A stretch of 64,000 bases of DNA from Xanthostigma xanthostigma (GCA_963575645.1 OY754466.1:32024001-32088000); one strand, 5' to 3'. Positions 1 to 15,018 are shown, numbered from the stretch's first letter. The notes: generated by a model from the sequence alone, not told the origin. Made by a program: numbers and translations.

Positions 1-3000
1 TGTCTGCGTTAAAATAATGGTTAATATGCAGTTTGCATTTTCTTATGAGAGAAATCCAAACCTGAATGTTATAGTGTAAATAGACTAACTTTCATGAAAT
101 AAAGCAATTTTGCCTATAAGGACCCATTTGCCCCTAATTGTCATAAAGCATGTAAAAACTGCTTGTATGCGTTAAAATAATGGTTAATATGCTGTTTGCA
201 TTTTCTTATGAGAGAATGATCCAAACCTAAATGTTATAGTGTAAATAGACTAACCCTCATGAAATAAAGCAATTTTGCTTATAAAGACTCATTTGCACCT
301 AATTGTCATAAAGCATGTAAAAACAGCTTGTATGCGTTAAAATAATGGTTAATATGCAGTTTGCATTTTTATATGAGAGAATGATCCAAACCTGAATGTT
401 ATAGTGTAAATAGACTTACCTTCATGAAATAAAGCAATTTTGCCAAAAGGACTCATTTGCACCTAATTGTCATAAAGCATGTAAAATATGCTTGTATGCG
501 TTAAAAACGATAGTAAATATGCAGTTTGCATTTTCTTATGAGCGAATGATCCAAACCTGAATGTTATAGTGTAAATAGACTTACCCTCATGAAATAAAGC
601 AATTTTGCTTATAAAGACTCATTTGCACCTAATTGTCATAAAGCATGTAAAAACAGCTTGTATGCGTTAAAATAATGGTTAATATGCAGTTTGCATTTTC
701 TTATGAGAGAATGATCCAAACCTGAATGTTATAGTGTAAATAGACTTACCTTCAGGAAATAAAGCAATTTTGCCTATAAGGACTCATTTGCCCGCAATTG
801 TCGTGAAGCATGTAAAAACTGCTTGTCTGCGTGAAAATGATAGTAAATATGCAGTTTGCTTTTTCTTATGAGAGAATGATCCAAACCTGAATGTTATAGT
901 GTAAATAGACTTACCCTCATGAAATAAAGCAATTTTGCCTATAAAGACTCATTTGCACCTAATTGTCGTAAAGCATGTAAAAACTGCTTGTCTGCGTTTA
1001 AATAATGGTTAATATGCAGTTTGCATTTTCTTATGAGATAAAGATCCAAACCTGAATGTTATAGTGTAAATAGACTTACCTTTCATGAAATAAAGCAATA
1101 TTGCCTATAAGGACTCATTTGCACCTACTTGTCGTAAAGCATGTAAAAACTGCTTGTCTGCGTTTAAATAATGGTTAATATGCAGTTTGCATTTTCTTAT
1201 GAGAGAATGATCCAAACCTAAATGTTATAGTGTAAATAGACTTACCCTCATGAAATAAAGCAATTTTGCCTATAAGGACTTATTTGCACCTAATTGTCAT
1301 AAAGCATGTAAAAACTGCATGTAAGCGTTAAAATGATAGTAAATATGCAGTTTGCATTTTCTTATGAGAGAATGATCCAAACGTAATTGTTATAGTGTAA
1401 ATAGACTAACCCTCATGAAATAAAGCAATTTTGCCTATACAGACTCATTTACACCTAATTGTCGTAAAGCATGTAAAAACTGCTTGTCTGCGTTAAAATA
1501 ATTGTTAATATGCAGTTTGCATTTTCTTATGAGAGAATGATCAAAACCTGAATGTTATAGTGGAAATACACTTACCTTCATAAAATAAAGCAATTTTGCC
1601 TATAAGGACTTATTTGCTCCTAATTGTCAGAAAGCATGTAAAAACTGCTTGTATGCGTTAAAATAATGGTTAATATGCAGTTTGCATTTTCTTATGAGAT
1701 AATGATCCAAACCTGAATGTTATAGTGTAAATAGACTTACCTTTGTAAAATAAAGCAATTTTGCCTATAAGGACTCATTTGCACCTACTTGTCGTAAAGC
1801 ATGTAAAAACTGCTTGTCTGCGTTTAAATAATGGTTAATATGCAGTTTGCATTTTCTTATGAGAGAATGATCCAAACCTAAATGTTATAGTGTAAATAGA
1901 CTTACCCTCATGAAATAAAGCAATTTTGCCTATAAGGACTTATTTGCACCTAATTGTCATAAAGCAGGTAAAAACTGCTTGTCTGCGTTAAAATAATTGT
2001 TAATATGCAGTTTGCATTTTCTTATGAGAGAATGATCAAAACCTGAATGTTATAGTGGAAATACACTTACCTTCATAAAATAAAGCAATTTTGCCTATAA
2101 GGACTTATTTGCTCCTAATTGTCAGAAAGCATGTAAAAACTGCTTGTATGCGTTAAAATAATGGTTAATATGCAGTTTGCATTTTCTTATGAGATAATGA
2201 TCCAAACCTGAATGTTATAGTGTAAATAGACTTACCTTTGTAAAATAAAGCAATTTTGCCTATAAGGACTCATTTGCCCCTAATTGTCATAAAGCATGTA
2301 AAAACTGCTTGTATGCGTTAAAATAATGGTCAATATGCAGTTTACATTTTCTTATGAGAGAATGATCCAAACCTGAATGTTATAGTGTAAATAGACTTAC
2401 CCTTCATGAAATAAAGCAATTTTGCCTATAAGGACTCATTTGCCCCTAATTGTCATAAAGCATGTAAAAACTGCTTGTATGCGTTAAAATAATGGTTAAT
2501 ATGCAGTTTGCATTTTCTTATGAGAGAATGTTCCAAACCTGAATGTTATAGTGAAAATAGACTTACCTTTGTAAAATAAAGCAATTTTGCCTATAAGGAC
2601 TCATTTGCACCTAATTGTCATAAAGCATGTAAAAAATGCTTGTATGCGTTAAAATGATAGTAAATATGCAGTTTGCATTTTCTTATGAGAGAATGATCCA
2701 AACGTAATTGTTATAGTGTAAATAGACTAACCCTCATGAAATAAAGCAATTTTGCCTATAAAGACTCATTTACACCTAATTGTCGTAAAGCATGTAAAAA
2801 CTGCTTGTCTGCGTTAAAATAATTGTTAATATGCAGTTTGCATTTTCTTATGAGAGAATGATCAAAACCTGAATGTTATAGTGGAAATACACTTACCTTC
2901 ATAAAATAAAGCAATTTTGCCTATAAGGACTTATTTGCTCCTAATTGTCAGAAAGCATGTAAAAACTGCTTGTATGCGTTAAAATAATGGTTAATATGCA

Positions 3001-5775
3001 GTTTGCATTTTCTTATGAGATAATGATCCAAACCTGAATGTTATAGTGTAAATAGACTTACCTTTGTAAAATAAAGCAATTTTGCCTATAAGGACTCATT
3101 TGCACCTACTTGTCGTAAAGCATGTAAAAACTGCTTGTCTGCGTTTAAATAATGGTTAATATGCAGTTTGCATTTTCTTATGAGAGAATGATCCAAACCT
3201 AAATGTTATAGTGTAAATAGACTTACCCTCATGAAATAAAGCAATTTTGCCTATAAGGACTTATTTGCACCTAATTGTCATAAAGCAGGTAAAAACTGCT
3301 TGTCTGCGTTAAAATAATTGTTAATATGCAGTTTGCATTTTCTTATGAGAGAATGATCAAAACCTGAATGTTATAGTGGAAATACACTTACCTTCATAAA
3401 ATAAAGCAATTTTGCCTATAAGGACTTATTTGCTCCTAATTGTCAGAAAGCATGTAAAAACTGCTTGTATGCGTTAAAATAATGGTTAATATGCAGTTTG
3501 CATTTTCTTATGAGATAATGATCCAAACCTGAATGTTATAGTGAAAATAGACTTACCTTTGTAAAATAAAGCAATTTTGCCTATAAGGACTCATTTGCAC
3601 GCAATTGTCGTGAAGCATGTAAAAACTGCTTGTCTGCGTTAAAATATTGGTTAATATGCAGTTTGCATTTTCTTATGAGAGAATGATCCAAACCTGAATG
3701 TTATAGTGTAAATAGACTAACCTTCATGAAATAAAGCAATTTTGCCTATAAGGACCCATTTGCCCCTAATTGTCATAAAGCATGTAAAAACTGCTTGTAT
3801 GCGTTAAAATAATGGTTAATATGCAGTTTGCATTTTCTAATGAGAGAATGATCCAAACCTGAATGTTATAGTGTAAATAGACTTACCCTCATGAAATAAA
3901 GCAATTTTGCCTATAAGGACTTATTTGCACCTAATTGTCATAAAGCATGTAAAAACTGCTTGTAAGCGTTAAAATGATAGTAGATATGCAGTTTGCATTT
4001 TCTTATGAGAGAATGATCCAAACCTAAATGTTATAGTGTAAATAGACTAACCCTCATGAAATAAAGCAATTTTGCCTATAAGGACTCATTTGCACCTAAT
4101 TGTCGTAAAGCATGTAAAAACTGCTTGTCTGCGTTAAAATAATGGCTAATATGCAGTTTGCGTTTTCTTATGAGAGAATGATCCAAACCTGAATGTTATA
4201 GTGTAAATAGACTAACCTTCATGAAATAAAGCAATTTTGCCTATAAGGACCCATTTGCCCCTAATTGTCATAAAGCATGTAAAAACTGCTTGTAAGGGAT
4301 AAAATAATGGTTAATATGCAGTTTGCATTTTCTTATGAGAGAATGATTTAAACCTGAATGTTATAGTCTAAATAGACTTACCTTAATGAAATAAAGCAAT
4401 TTTGCCTATACGGACTCATTTGCCCCTAATTGTCATAAAGCATGTAAAAACTGCTTGTATGCGTTAAAATAATGGTTAATATGCAGTTTGCATGTTCTTA
4501 TGAGAGAACGATCCAAACCTAAATGTTATAGTGAAAATAGACTTACCTTCATGAAATAAAGCAATTTTGCCTATAAGGACTCATTTGCCCCTAATTGTCA
4601 TAAAGCATGTAAAAACTGCTTGTATGCGTTAAAATAATGTATAATATGCAGTTTGCATTTTCTTATGAGAGAATGATCCAAACCTGAATGTTATAGTGAA
4701 AATAGACTAACCTTTGTAAAATAAAGCAATTTTGCCTATAAGGACTCATTATCCCCTAATTGTCATAAAGCATGTAAAAACTGCTTGTATGCGTTAAAAT
4801 AATGGTTAATTTGCAGTTTGCATTTTCTTATGTGAGAACGATCCAAACCTGAATGTTATAGTGAAAATAGACTAACCTTCATGAAATAAAGCAATTTTGC
4901 CTATAAGGACCCATTTGCTCCTAATTGTCATAAAACATGTAAAAACTGCTTGTATGCGTTAAAATAATTGTTAATATGCAGTTTGCATTTTCTTATGAGA
5001 GAACGATCCAAACCTGAATGTTATAGTGAAAATAGACTAACCTTTGTAAAATAACGCAATTTTGCCTATAAGGACTCATTTGCACGCAATTGTCGTGAAG
5101 CATGTAAAAACTGCTTGTCTGCGTTAAAATAATAGTTAATATGCAGTTTACATTTTCTTATGAGAGAATGATCCAAACCTGAATGTTATAGTGTAAATAG
5201 ACTTACCTTCATGAAATAAAACAATTTTGCCTATAAAGACTCATTTGCTTCTAATTGTCATAAAGCATGTAAAAACTGCTTGTCAGCGTTAAAAAAATGG
5301 TTAATATGCAGTTTGCATTTTCTTATGAGAGAATGATCCAAACCTGAATGTTATAGTGTAAATAGACTTACCTTCATGAAATAAAGCAATTTTGCCTATA
5401 AGGACTCTTTTGCCCCTAATTGTCATAAAGCATGTAAAAACTGCTTGTATGCGTTAAAATAATGGTTAATATGCACACTGCATTTTCTTATGAGAGAATG
5501 ATCCAAACCTGAATGTTATAGTGTAAATAGACTTACCTTTGTAAAATAAAGCAATTTTGCCTATAAGGACTCATTTGCACGCAATTGTCGTAAAGCATGT
5601 AAAAACTGCTTCTCTGCGTTAAAATAATGGTTAATATGCAGTTTGCATTTTCTTATGAGAGAATGATCCAAACCTGAATGTTATAGTGAAAGTAGACTTA
5701 CCTTTGTAAAATAAAACAATTTTGCCTTTAAGGACTTATTTGCACCTAATTGTCGTAAACCATGTAAAAACTGCT
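1..5775. repeat. HOR block 1, cut by the window start (35 monomers visible)
   Basis: The block enters at an M10 monomer (2-bp deletion, gagaaatcc) and runs M11, M12, M13, an M14/M15 hybrid, M16, an M17/M21 hybrid, M22, M23 and M24. A nested 8-monomer unit follows, then M20-like monomers, M26 at 4291 (tgtaagggataaaat), M27 to M32, M34 and M35. M33 is missing between M32 (5281) and M34 (5446). The first 3.5 kb matches 7262 to about 10802 at an offset of 7260-7261, so block 1 and block 2 are copies of one rearranged HOR. Monomer 493-658 has a private 1-bp insertion (gttaaaaacgatag). Confidence 0.88.
1485..3542. repeat. Nested 8-monomer (1321-bp) tandem unit, first site
   Basis: The unit order is M24, a gagataatg monomer, M22 ending in gcaggtaaaaactgc, M24, a second gagataatg monomer, M18, an M19 variant and M23. 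M24 starts at 1485, 1980, 2806 and 3301, giving spacings of 495, 826 and 495, so the unit is 1321 bp. One full copy (1485-2805) and one partial copy (2806 to about 3542) are present. Similarity between them reaches back into the preceding M23 (2641 against about 1320). Confidence 0.88.
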
Positions 5776-8700
5776 TGTCTGCGTGAAAATGATAGTCAAT
5801 ATTCAGTTTGCATTTTTTTATGAGAGAATGATCCAAACCTGAATGTTATAGTGTAAATAGACTTACACTCATGAAATAAAGCAATTTTGCCTATAAGGAC
5901 TCATTTGCACCTAATTGTCATAAAGCATGTAAAAACTGCTTGTATGCGTTAAAATAATAGTTAATATGCAGTTTGCATTTCCTTGTGAGAGAATGATCCA
6001 AACCTGAATGTTATAGTGTAAGTAAACTTACCTTTATGAAATCAAGCAATTTCGCCTATAAGGACTCATTTGCACCTAATTGTCGTAAAGCATGTAAAAA
6101 CTGCTTGTCTGCGTTAAAATAATGGTTAATATGCAGTCTGCATTTTCTTATGAGAGAATAATCCAAACCTGAATGTTATAGTGTAAATAGACTAACCTTC
6201 ATGAAATAAAGCAATTTTGCCTATAAGGACCCATTTGCCCCTAATTGTCATAAAGCATGTAAAAACTGCTTGTATGCGTTAAAATGATAGTAAATATGCA
6301 GTTTGCATTTTCTTATGAGAGAATGATCCAAACCTAAATGTTATAGTGTAAATAGACTAACCCTCATGAAATAAAGCAATTTTGCCTATAAGGACTCATT
6401 TGCACCTAATTGTCGTAAAGCATATAAGAACTGCTTGTCTGCGTTAAAATAATGGTTAATATGCAGTTTGCATTTTCTTATGAGAGAATGATCCAAACCT
6501 GAATGTTATAGTCTAAATAGACTTACCTTCATGAAATAAAGCAATTTTGCCTATAAGGACTTATTTGCCCCTAATTGTCATAAAGCATGTAAAAACTGCT
6601 TGTATGCGTTAAAATAATGGTTAATATGCAGTTTGCATTTTCTTATGAGAGAATGATACAAACCTGAATGTTATAGTGTAAATAGACTTACCCTCATGAA
6701 ATAAAGCAATTTTGCCTATAAGGACTCATTATCCCCTAATTGTCATAAAGCATGTAAAAACTGCTTGTATGCGTTAAAATAATGGTTAATATGCAGATTG
6801 CATTTTCTTATGAGAGAATGATTCAAACCTAAATGTTATAGTGTAAATAGACTTACCCTCATGAAATAAAGCAATTTTGCCTATAAAGACCCATTTGCAC
6901 CTAATTGTCGTAAAGCATGTAAAAACTGCTTGTCTGCGTTTAAATAATGGTTAATATGCAGTTTGCATTTTCTTATGACAGAAAGATCCAAACCTGAATG
7001 TTATAGTGTAAATAGACTTACCCCTCATGAAATAAAGAAATTTTGCCTATAAGGACTCATTTGCCCCTAATTGTCATAAAGCATGTAAAAACTGCTTGTA
7101 TGCGTTAAAATAATGGTTAATATGCAGTTTGCATTTTCTTATGAGAGAATGATCCAAACCTGAATGTTATAGTGAAAATAGACTTACCTTTGTAAAATAA
7201 AGCAATTTTGCCTATAAGGACTCATTTGCACGCAATTGTCGTGAAGCATGTAAAAACTGCTTGTCTGCGTTAAAATAATGGTTAATATGCAGTTTGCATT
7301 TTCTTATGAGAGAAATCCAAACCTGAATGTTATAGTGTAAATAGACTAACTTTCATGAAATAAAGCAATTTTGCCTATAAGGACCCATTTGCCCCTAATT
7401 GTCATAAAGCATGTAAAAACTGCTTGTATGCGTTAAAATAATGGTTAATATGCTGTTTGCATTTTCTTATGAGAGAATGATCCAAACCTAAATGTTATAG
7501 TGTAAATAGACTAACCCTCATGAAATAAAGCAATTTTGCTTATAAAGACTCATTTGCACCTAATTGTCATAAAGCATGTAAAAACAGCTTGTATGCGTTA
7601 AAATAATGGTTAATATGCAGTTTGCATTTTTATATGAGAGAATGATCCAAACCTGAATGTTATAGTGTAAATAGACTTACCTTCATGAAATAAAGCAATT
7701 TTGCCAAAAGGACTCATTTGCACCTAATTGTCATAAAGCATGTAAAATATGCTTGTATGCGTTAAAATGATAGTAAATATGCAGTTTGCATTTTCTTATG
7801 AGCGAATGATCCAAACCTGAATGTTATAGTGTAAATAGACTTACCCTCATGAAATAAAGCAATTTTGCTTATAAAGACTCATTTGCACCTAATTGTCATA
7901 AAGCATGTAAAAACAGCTTGTATGCGTTAAAATAATGGTTAATATGCAGTTTGCATTTTCTTATGAGAGAATGATCCAAACCTGAATGTTATAGTGTAAA
8001 TAGACTTACCTTCAGGAAATAAAGCAATTTTGCCTATAAGGACTCATTTGCCCGCAATTGTCGTGAAGCATGTAAAAACTGCTTGTCTGCGTGAAAATGA
8101 TAGTAAATATGCAGTTTGCTTTTTCTTATGAGAGAATGATCCAAACCTGAATGTTATAGTGTAAATAGACTTACCCTCATGAAATAAAGCAATTTTGCCT
8201 ATAAAGACTCATTTGCACCTAATTGTCGTAAAGCATGTAAAAACTGCTTGTCTGCGTTTAAATAATGGTTAATATGCAGTTTGCATTTTCTTATGAGATA
8301 AAGATCCAAACCTGAATGTTATAGTGTAAATAGACTTACCTTTCATGAAATAAAGCAATATTGCCTATAAGGACTCATTTGCACCTACTTGTCGTAAAGC
8401 ATGTAAAAACTGCTTGTCTGCGTTTAAATAATGGTTAATATGCAGTTTGCATTTTCTTATGAGAGAATGATCCAAACCTAAATGTTATAGTGTAAATAGA
8501 CTTACCCTCATGAAATAAAGCAATTTTGCCTATAAGGACTTATTTGCACCTAATTGTCATAAAGCATGTAAAAACTGATGTAAGCGTTAAAATGATAGTA
8601 AATATGCAGTTTGCATTTTCTTATGAGAGAATGATCCAAACGTAATTGTTATAGTGTAAATAGACTAACCCTCATGAAATAAAGCAATTTTGCCTATACA

Positions 8701-11700
8701 GACTCATTTACACCTAATTGTCGTAAAGCATGTAAAAACTGCTTGTCTGCGTTAAAATAATTGTTAATATGCAGTTTGCATTTTCTTATGAGAGAATGAT
8801 CAAAACCTGAATGTTATAGTGGAAATACACTTACCTTCATAAAATAAAGCAATTTTGCCTATAAGGACTTATTTGCTCCTAATTGTCAGAAAGCATGTAA
8901 AAACTGCTTGTATGCGTTAAAATAATGGTTAATATGCAGTTTGCATTTTCTTATGAGATAATGATCCAAACCTGAATGTTATAGTGTAAATAGACTTACC
9001 TTTGTAAAATAAAGCAATTTTGCTTATAAGGACTCATTTGCACCTACTTGTCGTAAAGCATGTAAAAACTGCTTGTCTGCGTTTAAATAATGGTTAATAT
9101 GCAGTTTGCATTTTCTTATGAGAGAATGATCCAAACCTAAATGTTATAGTGTAAATAGACTTACCCTCATGAAATAAAGCAATTTTGCCTATAAGGACTT
9201 ATTTGCACCTAATTGTCATAAAGCAGGTAAAAACTGCTTGTCTGCGTTAAAATAATTGTTAATATGCAGTTTGCATTTTCTTATGAGAGAATGATCAAAA
9301 CCTGAATGTTATAGTGGAAATACACTTACCTTCATAAAATAAAGCAATTTTGCCTATAAGGACTTATTTGCTCCTAATTGTCAGAAAGCATGTAAAAACT
9401 GCTTGTATGCGTTAAAATAATGGTTAATATGCAGTTTGCATTTTCTTATGAGATAATGATCCAAACCTGAATGTTATAGTGTAAATAGACTTACCTTTGT
9501 AAAATAAAGCAATTTTGCCTATAAGGACTCATTTGCCCCTAATTGTCATAAAGCATGTAAAAACTGCTTGTATGCGTTAAAATAATGGTCAATATGCAGT
9601 TTACATTTTCTTATGAGAGAATGATCCAAACCTGAATGTTATAGTGTAAATAGACTTACCCTTCATGAAATAAAGCAATTTTGCCTATAAGGACTCATTT
9701 GCCCCTAATTGTCATAAAGCATGTAAAAACTGCTTGTATGCGTTAAAATAATGGTTAATATGCAGTTTGCATTTTCTTATGAGAGAATGTTCCAAACCTG
9801 AATGTTATAGTGAAAATAGACTTACCTTTGTAAAATAAAGCAATTTTGCCTATAAGGACTCATTTGCACCTAATTGTCATAAAGCATGTAAAAAATGCTT
9901 GTATGCGTTAAAATGATAGTAAATATGCAGTTTGCATTTTCTTATGAGAGAATGATCCAAACGTAATTGTTATAGTGTAAATAGACTAACCCTCATGAAA
10001 TAAAGCAATTTTGCCTATAAAGACTCATTTACACCTAATTGTCGTAAAGCATGTAAAAACTGCTTGTCTGCGTTAAAATAATTGTTAATATGCAGTTTGC
10101 ATTTTCTTATGAGAGAATGATCAAAACCTGAATGTTATAGTGGAAATACACTTACCTTCATAAAATAAAGCAATTTTGCCTATAAGGACTTATTTGCTCC
10201 TAATTGTCAGAAAGCATGTAAAAACTGCTTGTATGCGTTAAAATAATGGTTAATATGCAGTTTGCATTTTCTTATGAGATAATGATCCAAACCTGAATGT
10301 TATAGTGTAAATAGACTTACCTTTGTAAAATAAAGCAATTTTGCCTATAAGGACTCATTTGCACCTACTTGTCGTAAAGCATGTAAAAACTGCTTGTCTG
10401 CGTTTAAATAATGGTTAATATGCAGTTTGCATTTTCTTATGAGAGAATGATCCAAACCTAAATGTTATAGTGTAAATAGACTTACCCTCATGAAATAAAG
10501 CAATTTTGCCTATAAGGACTTATTTGCACCTAATTGTCATAAAGCAGGTAAAAACTGCTTGTCTGCGTTAAAATAATTGTTAATATGCAGTTTGCATTTT
10601 CTTATGAGAGAATGATCAAAACCTGAATGTTATAGTGGAAATACACTTACCTTCATAAAATAAAGCAATTTTGCCTATAAGGACTTATTTGCTCCTAATT
10701 GTCAGAAAGCATGTAAAAACTGCTTGTATGCGTTAAAATAATGGTTAATATGCAGTTTGCATTTTCTTATGAGATAATGATCCAAACCTGAATGTTATAG
10801 TGTAAATAGACTTACCTTTGTAAAATAAAGCAATTTTGCCTATAAGGACTCATTTGCCCCTAATTGTCATAAAGCATGTAAAAACTGCTTGTATGCGTTA
10901 AAATAATGGTCAATATGCAGTTTACATTTTCTTATGAGAGAATGATCCAAACCTGAATGTTATAGTGTAAATAGACTTACCCTTCATGAAATAAAGCAAT
11001 TTTGCCTATAAGGACTCATTTGCCCCTAATTGTCATAAAGCATGTAAAAACTGCTTGTATGCGTTAAAATAATGGTTAATATGCAGTTTGCATTTTCTTA
11101 TGAGAGAATGTTCCAAACCTGAATGTTATAGTGAAAATAGACTTACCTTTGTAAAATAAAGCAATTTTGCCTATAAGGACTCATTTGCACCTAATTGTCA
11201 TAAAGCATGTAAAAAATGCTTGTATGCGTTAAAATGATAGTAAATATGCAGTTTGCATTTTCTTATGAGAGAATGATCCAAACGTAATTGTTATAGTGTA
11301 AATAGACTAACCCTCATGAAATAAAGCAATTTTGCCTATAAAGACTCATTTACACCTAATTGTCGTAAAGCATGTAAAAACTGCTTGTCTGCGTTAAAAT
11401 AATTGTTAATATGCAGTTTGCATTTTCTTATGAGAGAATGATCAAAACCTGAATGTTATAGTGGAAATACACTTACCTTCATAAAATAAAGCAATTTTGC
11501 CTATAAGGACTTATTTGCTCCTAATTGTCAGAAAGCATGTAAAAACTGCTTGTATGCGTTAAAATAATGGTTAATATGCAGTTTGCATTTTCGTATGAGA
11601 GAATGATCCAAACCTGAATGTTATAGTGTAAGTAGACTTACCCTCATGAAATAAAGCAATTTTGCCTATAAGGACTCATTTGCACCTAATTGTCGTAAAG

Positions 11701-13365
11701 CATGTAAAAACTGCTTGTAAGGGATAAAATAATGGTTAATATGCAGTTTGCATTTTCTTATGAGATAATGATCCAAACCTGAATGTTATAGTCTAAATAG
11801 ACTTACCTTAATGAAATAAAGCAATTTTGCCTATACGGACTCATTTGCCCCTAATTGTCATAAAGCATGTAAAAACTGCTTGTATGCGTTAAAATAATGG
11901 TTAATATGCAGTTTGCATGTTCTTATGAGAGAACGATCCAAACCTGAATGTAATAGTGAAAATAGACTTACCTTCATGAAATAAAGCAATTTTGCCTATA
12001 AGGACTCATTTGCCCCTAATTGTCATAAAGCATGTAAAAACTGCTTGTATGCGTTAAAATAATGTATAATATGCAGTTTGCATTTTCTTATGAGAGAATG
12101 ATCCAAACCTGAATGTTATAGTGAAAATAGACTAACCTTTGTAAAATAAAGCAAATTTGCCTATAAGGACTCATTATCCCCTAATTGTCATAAAGCATGT
12201 AAAAACTGCTTGTATGCGTTAAAATAATGGTTAATATGCAGTTTGCATTTTCTTATGTGAGAACGATCCAAACCTGAATGGTATAGTGAAAATAGACTAA
12301 CCTTCATGAAATAAAGCAATTTTGCCTATAAGGACCCATTTGCTCCTAATTGTCATAAAACATGTAAAAACTGCTTGTATGCGTTAAAATAATTGTTAAT
12401 ATGCAGTTTGCATTTTCTTATGAGAGAACGATCCAAACCTGAATGTTATAGTGAAAATAGACTAACCTTTGTAAAATAACGCAATTTTGCCTATAAGGAC
12501 TCATTTGCACGCAATTGTCGTGAAGCATGTAAAAACTGCTTGTCTGCGTTAAAATAATGGTTAATATGCAGTTTACATTTTCTTATGAGAGAATGATCCA
12601 AACCTGAATGTTATAGTGTAAATAGACTTACCTTCATGAAATAAAACAATTTTGCCTATAAAGACTCATTTGCTTCTAATTGTCATAAAGCATGTAAAAA
12701 CTGCTTGTCAGCGTTAAAAAAATGGTTAATATGCAGTTTGCATTTTCTTATGGGAGAATGATCCAAACCTGAATGTTATAGTGTAAATAGACTTACCTTC
12801 ATGAAATAAAGCAATTTTGCCTATAAGGACTCATTTGCCCCTAATTGTCATAAAGCATGTAAAAACTGCTTGTATGCGTTAAAATAATGTATAATATGCA
12901 GTTTGCATTTTCTTATGAGAGAATGATCCAAACCTATATGGTATAGTGAAAATAGACTTACCTTTGTAAAATAAAGCAATTTTGCCTATAAGGACTCATT
13001 ATCCCTTAATTGTCATAAAGCATGTAAAAACTGCTTGTATGCGTTAAAATAATGGTTAATATGCACACTGCATTTTCTTATGAGAGAATGATCCAAACCT
13101 GAATGTTATAGTGTAAATAGACTTACCTTTGTAAAATAAAGCAATTTTGCTTATAAAGACTCATTTGCACCTAATTGTCGTTAAGCATGTAAAAACTGCT
13201 TGTCTGCGTTTTAATAATGGTTAATATGAAGTTTGCATTTTCTTATGAGAGAATGATCCAAACCTGAATGTTATAGTGAAAGTAGACTTACCTTTGTGAT
13301 ATAAAACAATTTTGCCTTTAAGGACTTATTTGCACCTAATTGTCGTAAACCATGTAAAAACTGCT
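5776..13365. repeat. HOR block 2, 46 monomers (7590 bp)
   Basis: The order is M1 to M13, M14/M15, M16, M17/M21, M22, M23, M24, two full and one partial nested 8-monomer units, then M25 (11551), M26 (11716) to M33, an M34 variant and an M35 variant. The counted total is 46 monomers, exactly 46 x 165. It shares its first half with block 1 but carries one extra copy of the 1321-bp nested unit. The M35 copy at 13201 has private changes (gttttaataatgg, atatgaag) that recur only at 13861, 15349 and 18649. Confidence 0.88.
8744..11592. repeat. Nested 8-monomer (1321-bp) tandem unit, second site
   Basis: This is the same 1321-bp unit as at 1485-3542, with M24 starts at 8744, 9239, 10065, 10560 and 11386. 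Two full copies (8744-10064 and 10065-11385) and a short third copy to about 11592 are present, one full unit more than at the first site. The copies differ by very few bases, for example tgcttataagg in the first copy against tgcctataagg in the second near 9023. Confidence 0.88.
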
Positions 13366-15018
13366 TGTCTGCGTGAAAATGATAGTCAATATTCAGTTTG
13401 CATTTTCTTATGAGAGAATGATCCAAACCTGAATGTTATAGTGTAAATAGACTTACCCTCATGAAATAAAGCAATTTTGCCTATAAGGACTCATTTGCAC
13501 CTAATTGTCATAAAGCATGTAAAAACTGCTTGTATGCGTTAAAATAATAGTTAATATGCAGTTTGCATTTCCTTGTGAGAGAATGATCCAAACCTGAATG
13601 TTATAGTGTAAGTAAACTTACCTTTATGAAATCAAGCAATTTCGCCTATAAGGACTTATTTGCCCCTAATTGTCATAAAGCATGTAAAAACTGCTTGTAT
13701 GCGTTAAAATAATGGTTAATATGCAGTTTGCATTTTCTTATGAGAGAATGATACAAACCTGAATGTTATAGTGTAAATAGACTTACCCTCATGAAATAAA
13801 GCAATTTTGCTTATAAAGACTCATTTGCACCTAATTGTCATAAAGCATGTAAAAACTGCTTGTCTGCGTTTTAATAATGGTTAATATGAAGTTTGCATTT
13901 TCTTATGAGAGAATGATCCAAACCTGAATGTTATAGTGAAAGTAGACTTACCTTTGTGATATAAAACAATTTTGCCTTTAAGGACTTATTTGCCCCTAAT
14001 TGTCATAAAGCATGTAAAAACTGCTTGTCTGCGTTTAAATAATGGTTAATATGCAGTTTGCATTTTCTTATGACAGAAAGATCCAAACCTGAATGTTATA
14101 GTGTAAATAGACTTACCCTTCATGAAATAAAGAAATTTTGCCTATAAGGACTCATTTGCCCCTAATTGTCATAAAGCTTGTAAAAACTGCTTGTATGCGT
14201 TAAAATAATGGTTAATATGCAGTTTGCATTTTCTTATGAGAGAATGATCCAAACCTGAATGTTATAGTGAAAATAGACTTACCTTTGTAAAATAAAGCAA
14301 TTTTGCCTATAAGGACTCATTTGCACGCAATTGTCGTGAAGCATGTAAAAACTGCTTGTCTGCGTTAAAATAATGGTTAATATGCAGTTTGCATTTTCTT
14401 ATGAGATAAAGATCCAAACCTGAATGTTATAGTGTAAATAGACTTACCTTTCATGAAATAAAGCAATTTTGCCTATAAGGACTCATTTGCCCCTAATTGT
14501 CATAAAGCATGTAAAAACTGCTTGTATGCGTTAAAATAATGGTCAATATGCAGTTTACATTTTCTTATGAGAGAATGATCCAAACCTGAATGTTATAGTG
14601 TAAATAGACTTACCCTTCATGAAATAAAGCAATTTTGCCTATAAGGACTCATTTGCCCCTAATTGTCATAAAGCATGTAAAAACTGCTTGTATGCGTTAA
14701 AATAATGGTTAATATGCAGTTTGCATTTTCTTATGAGAGAATGTTCCAAACCTGAATGTTATAGTAAAAATAGACTTACCTTTGTAAAATAAAGCAATTT
14801 TGCCTATAAGGACTCATTTGCACGCAATTGTCGTGAAGCATGTAAAAACTGCTTGTCTGCGTTAAAATAATGGTTAATATGCAGTTTGCATTTTCTTATG
14901 AGAGAATGATCCAAACCTGAATGTTATAGTATAAATAGACTAACCTTCATGAAATAAAGCCATTTTGCCCATAAGGACCCATTTGCCCCTAATTGTCATA
15001 AAGCATGTAAAAACTGCT

